From positions 49,857,466 to 49,921,465 of the forward strand of contig OZ020611.1 of assembly GCA_963971575.1 (NCBI GenBank): 64,000 nucleotides of DNA. Direction: 5' to 3'. How positions within the stretch are numbered: position 1 is the stretch's first letter; every line of letters starts with the position of its first letter. The position numbers and the translations under genes are program-made. Below the pieces are notes generated by a model. It ran no database searches. It saw nothing but the letters and a program-made list of their open reading frames with translations, and was not told the origin of the DNA. The stretch comes from Liopterus haemorrhoidalis (taxonomy: Eukaryota > Arthropoda > Insecta > Coleoptera > Dytiscidae). Positions 22,588 to 34,351 of this stretch are shown here, in pieces.

Positions 22588-23740
22588 TTAGGTGTGTGAA
22601 TTAATAAGGTCCGTTTTTTCTTCCAGAAAAGACTTGTGTAAAAACATGAAAAAATACACTATATAAAGTAATTGCCATCGCTTGCTATCCATTCATTGAG
22701 CCATTTCTCTATTTCTTCATAATTGTTCCAGTGCTGACCCGAAAGCCCGTATACCGTCGATCTGAACAAGTAATAATCTGATGGAGCAATGTCTGGTGAA
22801 TACAGCGGGTGAGGTAAAACGTCCCAGGCAAGTGATTCCAAGGTGGCCTTCGCAATATTTCCAACATATGGTCTAGCGTTATCACGCTGAAGGATCACTT
22901 CGTCGTGTCTCTTTGCATATTCCGGCCGCTTATTCTTCAATGTGTTGCTTAAACAGAGCAATTGTTGTTGATTAAGTTCGGCAGTAATGGTTTGGCTCTG
23001 CTTTAATAGCTCATGATACACTACACCCTTTACGTCCCACTATATACAGAGCATTACTTTCTTGCCGTGAATATTCCGCTATGGTTTCGATGCGGATTGT
23101 TTTCCTGGGTCGCAAATGGATTTCCTTCGTTTGTGATTTTCGAAATATATCCACTTTTCGTCTCCAGTCACAATACGATTCAAAAAATCTTTTCTTTTTT
23201 GCCTGGCAAGCAAGATTTCAGACATGGTTTTGCGCCTCTCGATGTCTCTTTCTTTCGGTTCGTATGGCACCCATCTTCCTTCTTTGTAAATTTTTACCAT
23301 AACTGCCAAACTCACAGAAATTGTTGATCGATCAACATTATACAATTGCGCGAGCTCATGTTGTGATTGATACGGATCTTCATCGATTAGCGCCTGCAAT
23401 TCCTCATTCTCGAACCTCTTCGGCTGACCTGTACGAGGTTTTAAATCGACACTGAAATCATCACTTTTGAAACGTCGAAACCATTTTCTGCATGATTTAT
23501 CGGTGGTAGCACTTTCACCATAAGCTTCTACGAGCATTCGATGAGCTTTAGCGGCTGATTTCTTCATTTTCGAATCAGATAAACACGATATTATTGTTAC
23601 AAACCCAAACTTTTATCAACTGAACATTATTGCCAAATGTCAACACTAAAACATAAAGCCGGTTACAGATATTAGAGGTTAGAAAATTCCATAGTACAGC
23701 AATTGACCGCCAGATGGACCGAATTAATTCACACACCTAA
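22588..23740 (-). mobile_element. Full-length mariner element, TA target site
   Basis: TIRs TTAGGTGTGTGAATTAAT and ATTAATTCACACACCTAA are exact inverse complements. TA dinucleotides flank both ends (22586-22587, 23741-23742). The length (1153 bp) is close to that usual for mariner. The transposase runs on the minus strand with two in-frame stops. Confidence 0.93.
22659..23567 (-). pseudogene. mariner DD34D transposase with two in-frame amber stops
   Basis: The frame runs from KKSAAKAHRMLVEAYGESA (paired-type HTH) through TCRKWF-like and RTGQPKRF blocks, the linker WVPYEP (family WVPHEL), the first catalytic D in VTGDEKWIYF, the second in LQRDNARPYV, and the third in YSPDIAPSDYYLF. Exactly 34 residues separate the second and third D, defining mariner. 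Two TAG stops occur between about 23079 and 23021, with the frame preserved across them. The conserved H of DNARPH is Y. The start at 23567 is the first ATG, but family proteins run about 345 aa, so the N-terminus may begin a little upstream. It is inactive as it stands. Confidence 0.92.
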
Positions 23741-24779
23741 TAACATTCCCTATAAATAGTCAACAAGTCCCGTGAGCCCGGGCCGAATCATCCAAATCGC
23801 CCGGGCCGATTCAATCCCTCGATCCGCCCCTGGAAACGGTTCTAAATACTAATATTTGATGGTAGTTAAGTAAATAAACAAAATCTGCAGTTAAGTCGGG
23901 TCTGGCTTCGACTTATAAAGACTTTTATTTCAATTATTGATGATCGTTTATCTTGTATTGTTATGTTAAGTGTGCTCAGAGAAAAAATTATCAATAACAG
24001 AGTATAGATTTTATAGAAAAGGCCAGTATTGCCAATGATCGCAGACGTATTTATGAAAATTTATTTAATAAATTACTAAATATTGTCACGGCTAGGTTGA
24101 TTTTGGAGGGTTGGTATGAATAAAAGAATATAATTTCTAAATACTAATTTCTTATATAATTCTTCCAATACAAAATATGAGTCGATACATAAGTCGATAC
24201 TTTGTCGTAGTTACAACAATGAAGTTACTGAAATTATCACTCTGTATATAGACAAACTATAAATGCATAATTGATAGAATAATAATTAAATTCTAAAATA
24301 GTCCCTAACATTGGACTTATTCAACCTAGTGACTCATTAATTCAACTAATTAATTAATTACGGATCGTTTTACTGAATTTGAATAAATTCCATTAAAGTT
24401 GTGAGACACATCGGGAGGATATACAAAAATATAATTTTAAACTGTATTTACATTACCACGGTTTGGTTGGCCATTATGAATCAATGTACAATTGGTAATA
24501 GCCACAAGATGAGATGAGTACTGATTACTAATTATTTATCTTTTAAGATCTTATATATGTAATAGTTATTTATATATGAAAAATATAAAACAATCCGTGG
24601 ACGAATTTCATGATAAATGTTACGTGGTCAGTTTAGTGCAGAGTAAGCTATTCCTAAGATGTGGATGCCCTGTAGTCTTTACAATCGGATGATTTATATA
24701 TTAACTAAATTTGTAAATTAACAGAGTAGTATTTTATTGAATTTGTGTTTAAATTGATTTATAATAATCTTTAAATTTA

Positions 24780-24965
24780 TTTCTGTGTGTCCAAGGGTGG
24801 TTCTATCGAATAAAAAATTCCAATTTACCCCTTTTCGAAATATTTCAAAAAGACACCTATGTACCAAAAAATAATGTTATAACTTAACAAACACAGGAAA
24901 TACGACGGGTTCTATAATCCACCCCGATGGTCGATTCGCCCTTTTAGGGGTTGATTAGTATTTCA
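24780..24965 (+). repeat. Partial unit of the ~400-bp tandem repeat
   Basis: Shares 'tgtccaagggtggttctatc', 'caggaaatacgacgggttct' and 'ttttaggggttgattag' with units at 21740-21930. It is separated from the main array by the 22.2-24.8 kb insertion block. Confidence 0.8.
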
Positions 24966-26476
24966 TATATTTGACAATATTTTCAAAAATATGCCTTCCT
25001 TTTGCCTTAATTTTACCTCCTCTTGAAAAAGATAAGGTGGGGCCCATGCCTGTATTAGATAGATAAAAATTTGGTGCAAAATTTCATGTATCGATGGTTA
25101 TTAATTTTATTTCAGATTGTTAATTTTGAATGACAAGCTTATGAGAACTGATAAACAGATCAGTTTGTGTGTCTTTAACCCAGTCTTTAATTTAAGTGCT
25201 GCTGAAAGCAATTCTAAAGAAGTGTAAATGATTAAATGAAAAAACCAAAGTTATATAATAAAATAAACGTTAAATCTTTATGAAAATAATCAGCTGTGTT
25301 TCGGTGTGTAAACTGGACGTATGAATGTTCTTCGTGGTGGTATCTGAAACATAAGTTTAATGTTGTTAATTCAAGTGTTATTGAGCGTGTTGATGTGTGA
25401 TCTTAGTGCGAGGCATTCGGAGATCGGCGAGCAGTGATGTGTATGTTATTGGTGGTATTTTGCAATGTACGTTGTCGTCCTTGTGAAGAAATGTTTTATA
25501 CGTCTGAAGCGAACACGGGAGTGTCGCGTTGAAAGTGGAATGCTGCTCTATGGCCACGCTAACATGGACATGTCTTTGAGAAAGGGACATATACACCACA
25601 ACATACATCATGACGGGATTATTTGGATTTTTCTTACCTGTTCTCTTTCGGGAATGCGTCAAGTGAGTTATTATTATTTTTAATTAAGGTTGATGCTTAA
25701 TCATACAATATTAAATGACTAATAAAATTGTTTTATTAGTTTATTAATTTACAGGTAAATGATTAATAGCGCCAAATTTCTAAAACTTGTAGGATAGGGC
25801 GATTACCAGTAGGGGAAAGGTGCCACCTTTTGGATAGTTTTTAGATTTTACAGTTTTGAAAGACATTTGAAATATTTAGGAACAAAATAGGAATACTAGT
25901 ACCCAAACACATGAGAAACAACATATTATTATATGTTTTAGTGAAATAAAATCAATTGCCAAATGCAATATTTAAATTAACAAAATAATTGGCTGTGCTC
26001 CTGGTAATTCCTGAAGGGAGGTTGGTTAAAGAAGCCTTGGAACAGTGATATATTTGAGGAGGTATCATTCAAAACGTGATGTGTTACACAAAATTCAAAA
26101 TTGAGGTATTGGTACCAGTTTCTTCCTCTTAATGTAAAAAAAAACATTTAATTAGTCTAAAACACTTTTTGTTCCATTTAAAATGAGCAAAAAAAAAAAC
26201 AAAACAACAATAAATAAAAAAATTGATAAAGTGAATTTTTATATATACTACATACAAACATCGGAAAAGTCTAGGGATATTGAAAAAATTTGAAAATATA
26301 TTGCTTATTGTACATTTAATGTTGTATTTCAATTAAAGTAGGCAATTATGAGTAGTTGGCTACGGAAAACAAGTAAAAACAATAACCAACAAGACAAAAT
26401 AAATACAAATTTGACAAATTTAATTAGGTACATGATCCGTAGGTTGATTAAATGTTTCATTTTAATTCGATTTATA

Positions 26477-26904
26477 CAGAGCGGTCATAATTTCTTGTCA
26501 GCTATGCAATAGTTGACAGAAACATTTTGTTATCAAATTTATTCCCAAGGACATGCACACATAGACGTAGATTCGATTTTTATATTGGGTTATGTAGGTT
26601 CAATATTTCACTTACCTCTAAGAGCTAACCTCGATCAACAATCGTCTTCCAATTACAATCTTAATAACAATGATATCAACAACAACAATAATAACGAAAA
26701 AAACAATAATATATCTTAACAAAAACCACTACTTTTTCTCTACACGCCTTGAGTTAACGAACAACATGAAGTTATCAATACAATATCGTTACTGATTGGT
26801 TCTTGGCAAATTGGAGTTTTTAGATAAGAGATAGAATACAGTTTTGATATTTTTAAGCTCATTGTTTACTCTTATGTAACTGACAAGAAATTATGATCAC
26901 ACGG
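26477..26904. mobile_element. Tc1/mariner-type MITE, 428 bp
   Basis: Inverted ends share TCATAATTTCTTGTCAG (left near 26483, right as its inverse near 26880). TA flanks both sides (26475-26476, 26905-26906). The AT-rich interior has an (AAC/AAT)n-like run and no transposase. A Tc1-type transposase fragment starts 28 bp to the right, so this could instead be a terminal part of that element. Confidence 0.65.
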
Positions 26905-26931
26905 TATTAATAATTGCAGTGTTTTTAAGTA

Positions 26932-27420
26932 GTGACATTCTTTTTTAATAACGGAGCGACAGCATTTAACTATCCACGAGATGAATCGAAGCGGATAGGA
27001 GTTTCTCAATGTATCATCAGTAGGTTATGGAGGCGTTGCAGGGAAACAGGGAGTTCGGCAGAACAAAATCCAGGACGTGGTCGCTGTACAACAGCAGGTC
27101 AAGACAGATTTTTGGTCTTAAATGCTAGAAGACAACTTACCATTACAGCAACCGAATTGGTAAAGGAGTTACGGCGAGCGCATAACTTAACCATTAGTCG
27201 CGATACTCTAAGAAATCATCTCCACGAAGCTAATATTCTATTTAGACGACCGATTTGATGTCAAACTCTCAACAATTAGACTAGTCACAATTGTCAACAT
27301 TGGTGTGATAATGATTGGGCTACAATTTTGTTTACTTATGAGTCCAGATTTGGAATTCATCCAGATTCTCGTCGAACAACGGTATGTAGAAGATCCGGTA
27401 ATTTGGAACTGTAAATTTAG
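26932..27420 (+). pseudogene. Tc1-like transposase N-terminal half, broken
   Basis: The frame gives GVSQCIISRLWRRCRETGSS, NPGRGRCTT, LTITATELVKELR and ISRDTLRNHLHEANILFRRP, the paired HTH domains of Tc1-group transposases. A stop at 27256 is followed, in a further open stretch, by ILFTYESRFGIHPDSRRTT, matching the family motif FTDESRFGLH, but with the catalytic D replaced by Y. The remaining catalytic domain is absent. The N-terminal helix start is also degenerate. It is non-functional. Confidence 0.8.
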
Positions 27421-27540
27421 TTTTAAAAAATTAAATGAAAGCTTTTAGTACTCAAGTAACGAAAAAAATGATTATTTAGAAATTGTCGATTTCGATGTGA
27501 TTATAGAAGAAATATTGTCCTAGACATCCAGAATTCTGTT

Positions 27541-27573
27541 GAAAATTAACACTTCACATCAATTTTTTGAAGT
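27541..27573 (+). repeat. Solo 3' terminus of the Helentron-like family
   Basis: GTTGAAAATTAACACTTCAC followed by ATCAATTTTTT matches the last ~30 bases of the family, but no body precedes it. A similar isolated end is at about 37566-37596. Confidence 0.5.
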
Positions 27574-27999
27574 AACATGTTTTCTTGTGCGTTGTAAAAA
27601 TGATATGTTCGAAAATTCAGCAAAATATCAGTTTGAAAGTTTTGGTGAAATTGAAAATGACTGGAAACTTTCCGGAAGACTTTTGTCAGAAGAAAGCCAT
27701 CAGTCTTGTTTATTTATTAGACACTCCTCCTATGTTCTTTGTTCAACAATGTTTATGTGCTGTGTTATGCGGAAACAGCCATCGTTGCTGTGCAGCAAAA
27801 ATTTCAACTAACGAACTAACTAACAATGTAAGATCCTATACAAAAAATTTAAGACTTGTTTATTATACTTAATATTTTTCTTAAAGTTTTTTAGCATGTA
27901 TTTTCTGCAAATATTTGTGTCTTATCGATTTTTCTGTTTTTCATCTTAATAAAGTGAATATAATATAGAAATGGTACTTTAGAACACAATAAAGAACCA

Positions 28000-29280
28000 T
28001 TTATCTGTACATTAATCGTAGGATTGTATTTCGTAAATCATCTCTTAATTAATGTTGTAAAAAACTTAATTCCAAAGATTTCAATAGTAGGTACTTTTAA
28101 TATAGTGTAAAGGTCACACGTGCTAGTTTTTGATGTATAGTTTTTTTGGTATTTTTTTGTTTTATTTGACGCACACAACAGTAGCTTACAGTGGGCTTCA
28201 AAGTCGAATCTACACAAAATTAAGACAGAAAAACATGTGTTACTTTCCTTAAATTGCAGATAAATTATTGTTTAGATTTCATTCTTTCAACTAATGAAGA
28301 TTAAGGTTTCAAGTAATTAAAGTCAACAAAACCAAAATATACAGCTACTATTGTTCTAATATACAAACATAAATTATAGGCTGAGGCTGCATAATAATGC
28401 GGTTACAGCATGGCGTCAAGCTTTCAGATAATATAAAATACTTATGGCGTTGTACTATACGTTGGCGTGAACTTTTTGTGTAAGTTTTCATGACATGTAA
28501 GAATGAATGATGGTGACGATATGACTAATGTTAGAAAAAAATGTAATGTGAGTGAATTAATACAAAAATACAATCAAAAAGATTTTATTTAAAAAAATAT
28601 TTGTTTACATATTTACCTATATGCTATACTAACTATGAAACTTACAAAGAGTTTGTAATCTAGTTCCGTATACCGAACTGGAATATACTATAATATACTT
28701 ACCATATATATTTATATAAAATCAATAGAAATAAGTAGGTTTAATGAATGTAAGACCCTATCTAACTGAATTGAACGGCACAGCAACGTATACCAACGCA
28801 ACGTGCTCACAGGTACTTGAACTGGTTGGGGTACCCAGCGAGAATAGTCATGTTGAGCAGGGAACAATTTAAAACACGGCGCGAGGTAACTCGCTCGGAG
28901 CGTATCGGGCCACACTTTTATTTACGAGTATATACGGTTGGAGCAGCGAAAGGGTTAAAGCCTATGTAGGTATGGGGATGGGTCGGCCGAAAGTGAGTGA
29001 TCACTTTTATTCTCAATGATCCCGACTGCGTAGGGGTAGATTTAAATTTTCTGAAAAATCGCGATTTTAGATATTTTGCAATGTTTTTAGGGGTTGAACG
29101 ACCCCTTTTGGACCGAATTTTCCATATCTAGTAGGGTAGACTGATATTTCTGGTTGCGGTTACTATTTTCTCGCGATTTGTGTTTGAGGCTCTTTTGTGT
29201 TTTTTTTTTTTTTTTAATTTAAATAACTATAAAAACCTTTACACCTGTTCTTTACATTGGTGTAAAGAAATGTAGTAGTG
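28000..29280. other. No gene recognised
   Basis: AT-rich, with one GC-richer patch at 28780-28980 that lacks a sustained frame. Nothing was supported. Confidence 0.5.
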
Positions 29281-29283
29281 AGT

Positions 29284-30356
29284 AGAGGGTAATTTTTCCC
29301 GGATTATTTTCGTTCCCGGGAAACGGGAAATTTAAAAATGAATTTCCCGGGATTCCCGGGAATCCCGGTAAATTTAACAAAATATTAAATTTAAGGTGGA
29401 AATTGTAAAAGTTTTACGGAAAAGTTAAATAAACGTTGTTTTTGCAAAAAAATAAAATAAATTTAATTAAAAAATAAAATAAATACAGTAAGATATAATA
29501 TATAATCAATAAAATATAACATAAACATAATTATTTTCTTTTACTTGTTTAGAAAATAACATTTTAGAAACGAGAGGCAATCAAGGGAAAAGTCGCTCAA
29601 AGATGATCTTCTCTTGGAACAAAAATTGGATGACACCGAGAATACCCTCTCACTTTCAATTGATGTGGGCTGTATAGTCTTAGTAGTATATTAAAGCATC
29701 CAATAACTTTGCAGATTTGTAGTAATATTTCCAGTTGTTTCATACATGTTAAATTCTTTTTGTAAATTTGTTTTTGTTTCGATTGTTTCGGTAAATTTAT
29801 GGATTTCTTTTAAACTTGTATATGTGTCCGAATATTAAATTGAGTAACTGTACCACCAGACCGAAAGAAACACATGTCAGCATTTTATAATTTTTCCACG
29901 TAAAATAAATTTATTTTTGTTTTTTTTTTTTAAATTAATTTTTGGTCTTATCTACGATGGCCATTAACCAGGATATTTTTGTGGATACATTAGTAATTTT
30001 TACAACAAATACAAACATCCATGCCATCACCGGGATTCGAACCCGAGCCCCCATGGTTAGCAGTCAAATGATCTGACCACTACGCCATAGCGACCGGCTT
30101 TATTTTTGTTAAGCGATGTTTTGATTTATAAAGTGATGAATGCTGATTTGATAAGTGCGTTATAACATGTTGATTATGAAATTTTATATTTATTACGACT
30201 ATTACAGTTAACTAAACAAAGATGTCGGTATCGGTATCGCAATCAGCATGAATAATAATTTGTTTTTTTTTTCCGGGAAATGTTTCGTTTTGTCCCGGGA
30301 AACGGGAAATAAAAATTAAAGAATTTTCCCGGGAATTCCCGGGAATAACCCTCTTG
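29284..30356. mobile_element. hAT-like element with CCCGGG-rich inverted ends
   Basis: Both ends carry inverted AGAGGGTTATT-like tips followed by clustered CCCGGGAA words (29298-29370; 30270-30345). Flanking TAGTGAGT (29276-29283) and TAGTGAAG (30357-30364) match at 6 of 8 as a TSD. The interior is non-coding and contains a tRNA-derived SINE. The long palindrome-rich ends resemble a common insect hAT group with CCCGGGAATTCCCGGG subterminal repeats. Confidence 0.7.
29922..30098 (-). mobile_element. tRNA-derived SINE with perfect 12-bp TSD
   Basis: On the minus strand the element begins GCCGGTCGCTATGGCGTAGT, with A box TATGGCGTAGTGG and B box GGTTCGAATCC, then a ~75-bp unrelated body and an A-rich tail. 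TTTATTTTTGTT occurs at 29910-29921 and 30099-30110, a perfect TSD. The tRNA head can form only a weak acceptor stem, so it is a pol III promoter module rather than a tRNA gene. Mobilisation would depend on a partner LINE. It sits inside a hAT element, giving a relative age. Confidence 0.9.
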
Positions 30357-30441
30357 TAGTGAAGGTAGATTAGTAACTATCCCGGCTGTAAAACCATTAT
30401 CCCAACTATTAGCGCTAGTACTAGGGGTACTTCAATCTTAA

Positions 30442-31070
30442 ACCCCCCATACACTATGATGTAGGCAGAGATGCAAGCATCGAGTCATGAGTTCGCGATG
30501 CAAGCGTCATTATGTGTACGGCGGCCTCTGTGATGTTGCATCTCCGAAATCATAATTTCGATGCACGCATCGGAATCACGACAGTGTTGGAGAGCCTGGA
30601 TTCCACCTCACTGATGCCGACGGCATCTTTCAACATACGTAGGCTTGCATCAATGTTTGTTTACAATTCTTGGGCGTATTTTATTTAATTCGGTATTGAA
30701 AACGACGGTCATTCATTCTTAAATAATTGTAATAATCTTTTGGTTCATTTATTCTTAATTCACTCATAACCGGCAATTAGAATATAAATTTTTATCCTTA
30801 AGACAATTTTTACACCACTTCTTTTTTGATTTCTTTGATTTTTTAAGTGACACATCAATTAGCAATTACACTGGCAATGGTAAATCACTATTCATGTTTA
30901 TATTTTATTCAAAACGGGTGACAATGAAACAAACCTGTGTTCAACCGTTAACTCAATGTTTTTCATCAAGGCATGTATCAGTAGCGTGTGTCCAACAGCC
31001 AGTGATGTCCGTTTCATGATGCCTCGGAATCGATGCCGTGAATCCATGCATGCCTCATAGTGTGGGGGTT
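30442..31070. mobile_element. TTAA-flanked TIR element (piggyBac-like target), 629 bp
   Basis: TTAA occurs at 30438-30441 and 31071-31074. Ends are ACCCCCCATACACTATGA and the inverse of AACCCCCACACTATGA. The interior is enriched in GATGCA/TGCATC words and has no transposase. TTAA duplication suggests piggyBac, but a 3-bp TTA target (PIF/Harbinger) cannot be excluded. Confidence 0.65.
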
Positions 31071-31339
31071 TTAAGCTTTTACATTAGGATTGTAGCTATC
31101 TTTGACACTAGCAAGCTAGCTACTAACCCGATCACTAGCCTAATGTAAACACGCCATTACGTCCATTTATAAATGCACACATAAAGGCACACATTTATAG
31201 CTGGTTGCGAACGGCTAAGCAGAGATCGTAATTTGTGTAGTTATTTTTTACACAAATTATTTGGTATTGTCAGGTTTTGAACTCATATATGAACGTATGG
31301 ACTAGCGAGGGTATGACCCTTGCTGGCAGTCAACGGAAG

Positions 31340-31390
31340 AACAAACGCTTTAATGCTTGCGCAATGATCGCAAGCATTAAAGCGTTTGTT
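31340..31390. repeat. Perfect 22-bp inverted repeat with 7-nt loop
   Basis: aacaaacgctttaatgcttg on the left pairs exactly with caagcattaaagcgtttgtt on the right across gcaatgatc-type loop bases. It lies in otherwise featureless sequence. Confidence 0.92.
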
Positions 31391-32147
31391 TTGTAGCTTT
31401 TAGTAGCTTGCTTTGTTGTTTTAGTATTACTTGTGAAATAAAACAACTAGAAATTTAACAATAAATAAGCTCTTATATAATATATGTACAACTGTAATAA
31501 ATGTCATAATGAACAAATATTATCCATGATACAATTAATTAAGGTATGTATTGTGCTCCTGTTCATATGGATGGTACGTCACTGATGTAAAAATTATAGA
31601 AATCTAAATCACGTGAAACATTTCTTTTAACCCAAAATGATGCCTCTACTGACGTATTTCTTGTGTATTACTTGATAAATAAAACAATTTGCTTTGCGTA
31701 TTGTTTTGTTATTTGTAAAAATATTTTAATGACAAAATATTATGGAAAATGTTTACTGAGACTTTTACTGTTATAATTATATACATATTTTACTTCAAGG
31801 CTTGTTAAAATATCACGTTTATGTAAAAATAGTTTTTAGATTATCATTTTATGTGAATTTACAATAAAAAGGATAATTTGCAATGTAATCAGACATTCTG
31901 TAATTGATAGAGTGAATGTGAAGTTATTATTGTTAATAAATTAAATTGCACTTGTCCGAAGTAAAAAAAAAAATATATAGCTCCTAGAGGGATCAGTTTA
32001 AAAATCTGATTTTTTTGTGAAATAGACATGGATGTGGACCAAAATAGTATAAATTCCATTTTAATCAGATTATTGTTTTGGATTAATTAATATGTATTTT
32101 TGAATGTCATGTGAGATTGGCATTAAATGAAAGCTCTTAATACTTTT

Positions 32148-32684
32148 TTATTTATTTATAATTTTTGGCTCATTATTCGTTATAATAAGGTTGTTCTCGT
32201 CTAGTGCTTCCAGCATATAGTTACCGTAATTATCATTGAACTCGCACCCCCAGACGGTGCTGTGCGCGTTAAAGTCGCCAGCTATAATGCAGTTGTCCGT
32301 GATTTTTGATTTTAATAAATTCCAGCTCACGAAATTAATAAAACTTCTTGGGGACACATAGACAGATACTATACATAAGTTCTCCGATGCAAGTTTAATA
32401 GAAACGCCACATATTTGGATTGTGTCCGTATTTAGCACGTTGAGATCAATTGGCTGGTAGAATAGGTGTGTTGATATTAGTATCGCTGATCCACCGTATA
32501 CATCTGCGCGATCACTTCGAACGATATTGTAGCCGTGAAATATGATGATGTGTTCCTCATGAAACCATGTTTCGGATAGTATAACGATATTTGGCTTGTG
32601 TGTTCCTAAGTACATATCTAGGAGAGGTTTATTGGATCTGACCGACTGGCCATTCCACTGGATAATATTAAGGCCGATTGCTGT
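32148..32684 (-). pseudogene. LINE ORF2 N-terminus: APE-type endonuclease, truncated
   Basis: Open from about 32684 with LNIIQWNGQSVRSNKP, then NIVILSETWF (catalytic E), YGGSAILIS, VSVYVSP and IIAGDFNAHSTVWGC (GDFN motif). These are conserved in order in apurinic-endonuclease domains of Jockey-type LINEs, which nick the target site. The frame ends with the element's tail at 32148, before the terminal SDH box and all of the RT. No ATG precedes the first block, so translation would have depended on coupling to ORF1. Confidence 0.88.
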
Positions 32685-34351
32685 CTAGATGTAACGAGTT
32701 CCGTAAGAGGTTCAGCACCTCTGAGAAATTAAAAATTGTCCCAGATTTTGATTGATCTGTTAGATAGTTAACCATTGTGATTATGTTGTCTAGGATAAGT
32801 TCGGAGTTGTTTCTTGAGCCTGTAGAATTGTCTGCATTGGACCTTAGGTGCGGTTGTGGAGGGTAGGGGTTGACACCTACAGTTCCGTTACGAGAATAGT
32901 TATTTTGTACTGAATGAACTGGCGCGGGTGTTCTTTCTCTGTTATTTGCCAGTGTGTTTATCTGCGCGCGGCGAAACGTATTTGCCTGATTTTTGAGTAT
33001 ATGTCGGCGTGGATTGGAAAAAGTTTGGCCAGGGTTCTGTTGGTGATATTGGTCTTCGTTGTCTGCAGCGTTGACTAGTGGATTGAATCGGTTACTCGTG
33101 CGAAGGGGAGGAAAGTCCCTGAAATTGTTATATTGTTGTGAATTGTCATATGCGACCTCTGAGTACGATCTATATTTAGTTTTGGCTTCTTTATAGCTCA
33201 CGTTGTTGTACGCCATATATATTTTTTTATTAATTTTTGGTTATTGTATTCCGGGTAATTGGTATCGTTACTTCTATGTGGGTTGTGTTGCATTGTGTTG
33301 ACTCGTGGTTTTCACCACAGTTCACACAGCGGCTGGAGCTACGACACTGTTTGTCCAAGTGTCCAAATCGAAAGCATTTTTGACATTGGGTTACGCGGTA
33401 AATGTAGGGTGATACTTTGCATCGCGCGCCGTATATGGAAACGTATTCGGTGAGTATTTGACCTCTGAATGTCTCTGAATGTCTGACGACCGTACCAGTG
33501 TTCTCAAAAACTGGCAGTTCGTTTTTGATTATTTTCCGCGTCATTCTTTTAATATGAACAATTTTTATTTTTGATTTTATAACCTTGTCAATTTCGTCTG
33601 TTGAGATGTCTGTGTCCACGTTTCGAATTATGCCTTTTCTTACTAAGATCGATTCCGTTATATATGCTTGAAAACTGAGGCTTGCCAGAACTTCAGCTGC
33701 GTCTAGAATTTTGTTTGCAGAATCCCGATTAGACATATCAATTTTGATTTTGTTTCTGCCTGTTGTATATATATCTGTAATAAATTTGGCCTCCTCTCTG
33801 AAATTTTCACAAATTTTGTGCAGGTTACCAGCATTGTTAGTTTTGCTTCCTAATATAATGATATAAGGGCCATTGTCAACAATGCTGTATCTATTGTTTT
33901 TATTTATTTCGTAGTAATTTAAAGTAATTGAATCAGTCTGGTTATTTGTAATGTCGGGTATACTAATTATTGCCGGATTACGGCTTAAATCATTAGCGAG
34001 CTCATTATGGACAGGCGATATCACGTCACCAGCTGAGTGTGCAGTATATCTTTTCTTTGTCTCGGATGGTGTGTTTTGTGAATTTCGACTTCGTTTTAGT
34101 GTATTGTGAAAAGTGATGTGGTTTTCTGGTGTTTCATCTTGTTGAGTATAGTCATAATTATTATATTCGTACTGGAATGGAGTCTTGTGGATAACGTCCA
34201 TGGCCTGCACGAACGCGGCTGCCGTTGAAATGTTCGGGGGTTTCTCGCTCCCACTGGTGTCCCCCATGGTTAGGGGTGATGCACACTTAACGTTGGGAGT
34301 TTCTTTCACCACAACACTGATATATTGTAAAACACAAATATTTAATTTCAA
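32668..34351 (-). pseudogene. LINE ORF1 (gag-like RNA-binding protein), frameshifted
   Basis: The first open part (34351-33230, 373 aa) has a nucleic-acid-binding mid-domain and ends with two CCHC zinc knuckles: CQKCFRFGHLDKQC and CVNCGENHESTQC. The second part (33216-32668, 182 aa) begins MAYNNVSYKEAKTKYRSYSE, a block that normally continues the same protein after the knuckles. The two parts are in different frames, so an indel near 33220-33240 split ORF1. The protein coats LINE RNA to form the retrotransposition particle. The stop overlaps the start of ORF2. Confidence 0.85.

Larger units (their letters stand above)
22326..23832. mobile_element. hAT element carrying a nested mariner
   Basis: The left end is CAGGGGCGATCGGGCATCGC and the right end is GATCGATCCGCCCCTG-like (CTCGATCCGCCCCTG), inverse of each other over the outer bases. 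TSDs GAAACGTT (22318-22325) and GAAACGGT (23833-23840) match at 7 of 8. GC-rich words (CCCGGGCC, GGGCCGA) are present at both ends. A mariner (22588-23740) fills most of it, leaving about 350 bp of host hAT, which is non-coding. Confidence 0.75.

Noticed and set aside
28712..28915. 67-aa minus-strand frame in a GC-richer patch
   Set aside because: No motif, no splice or start context, and the frame is short.
32668..33216. Reading 33216-32668 as an independent gene
   Set aside because: Its MAYNNVSYKEAK start is the normal continuation of the LINE ORF1 after the zinc knuckles; it is separated only by a frameshift.
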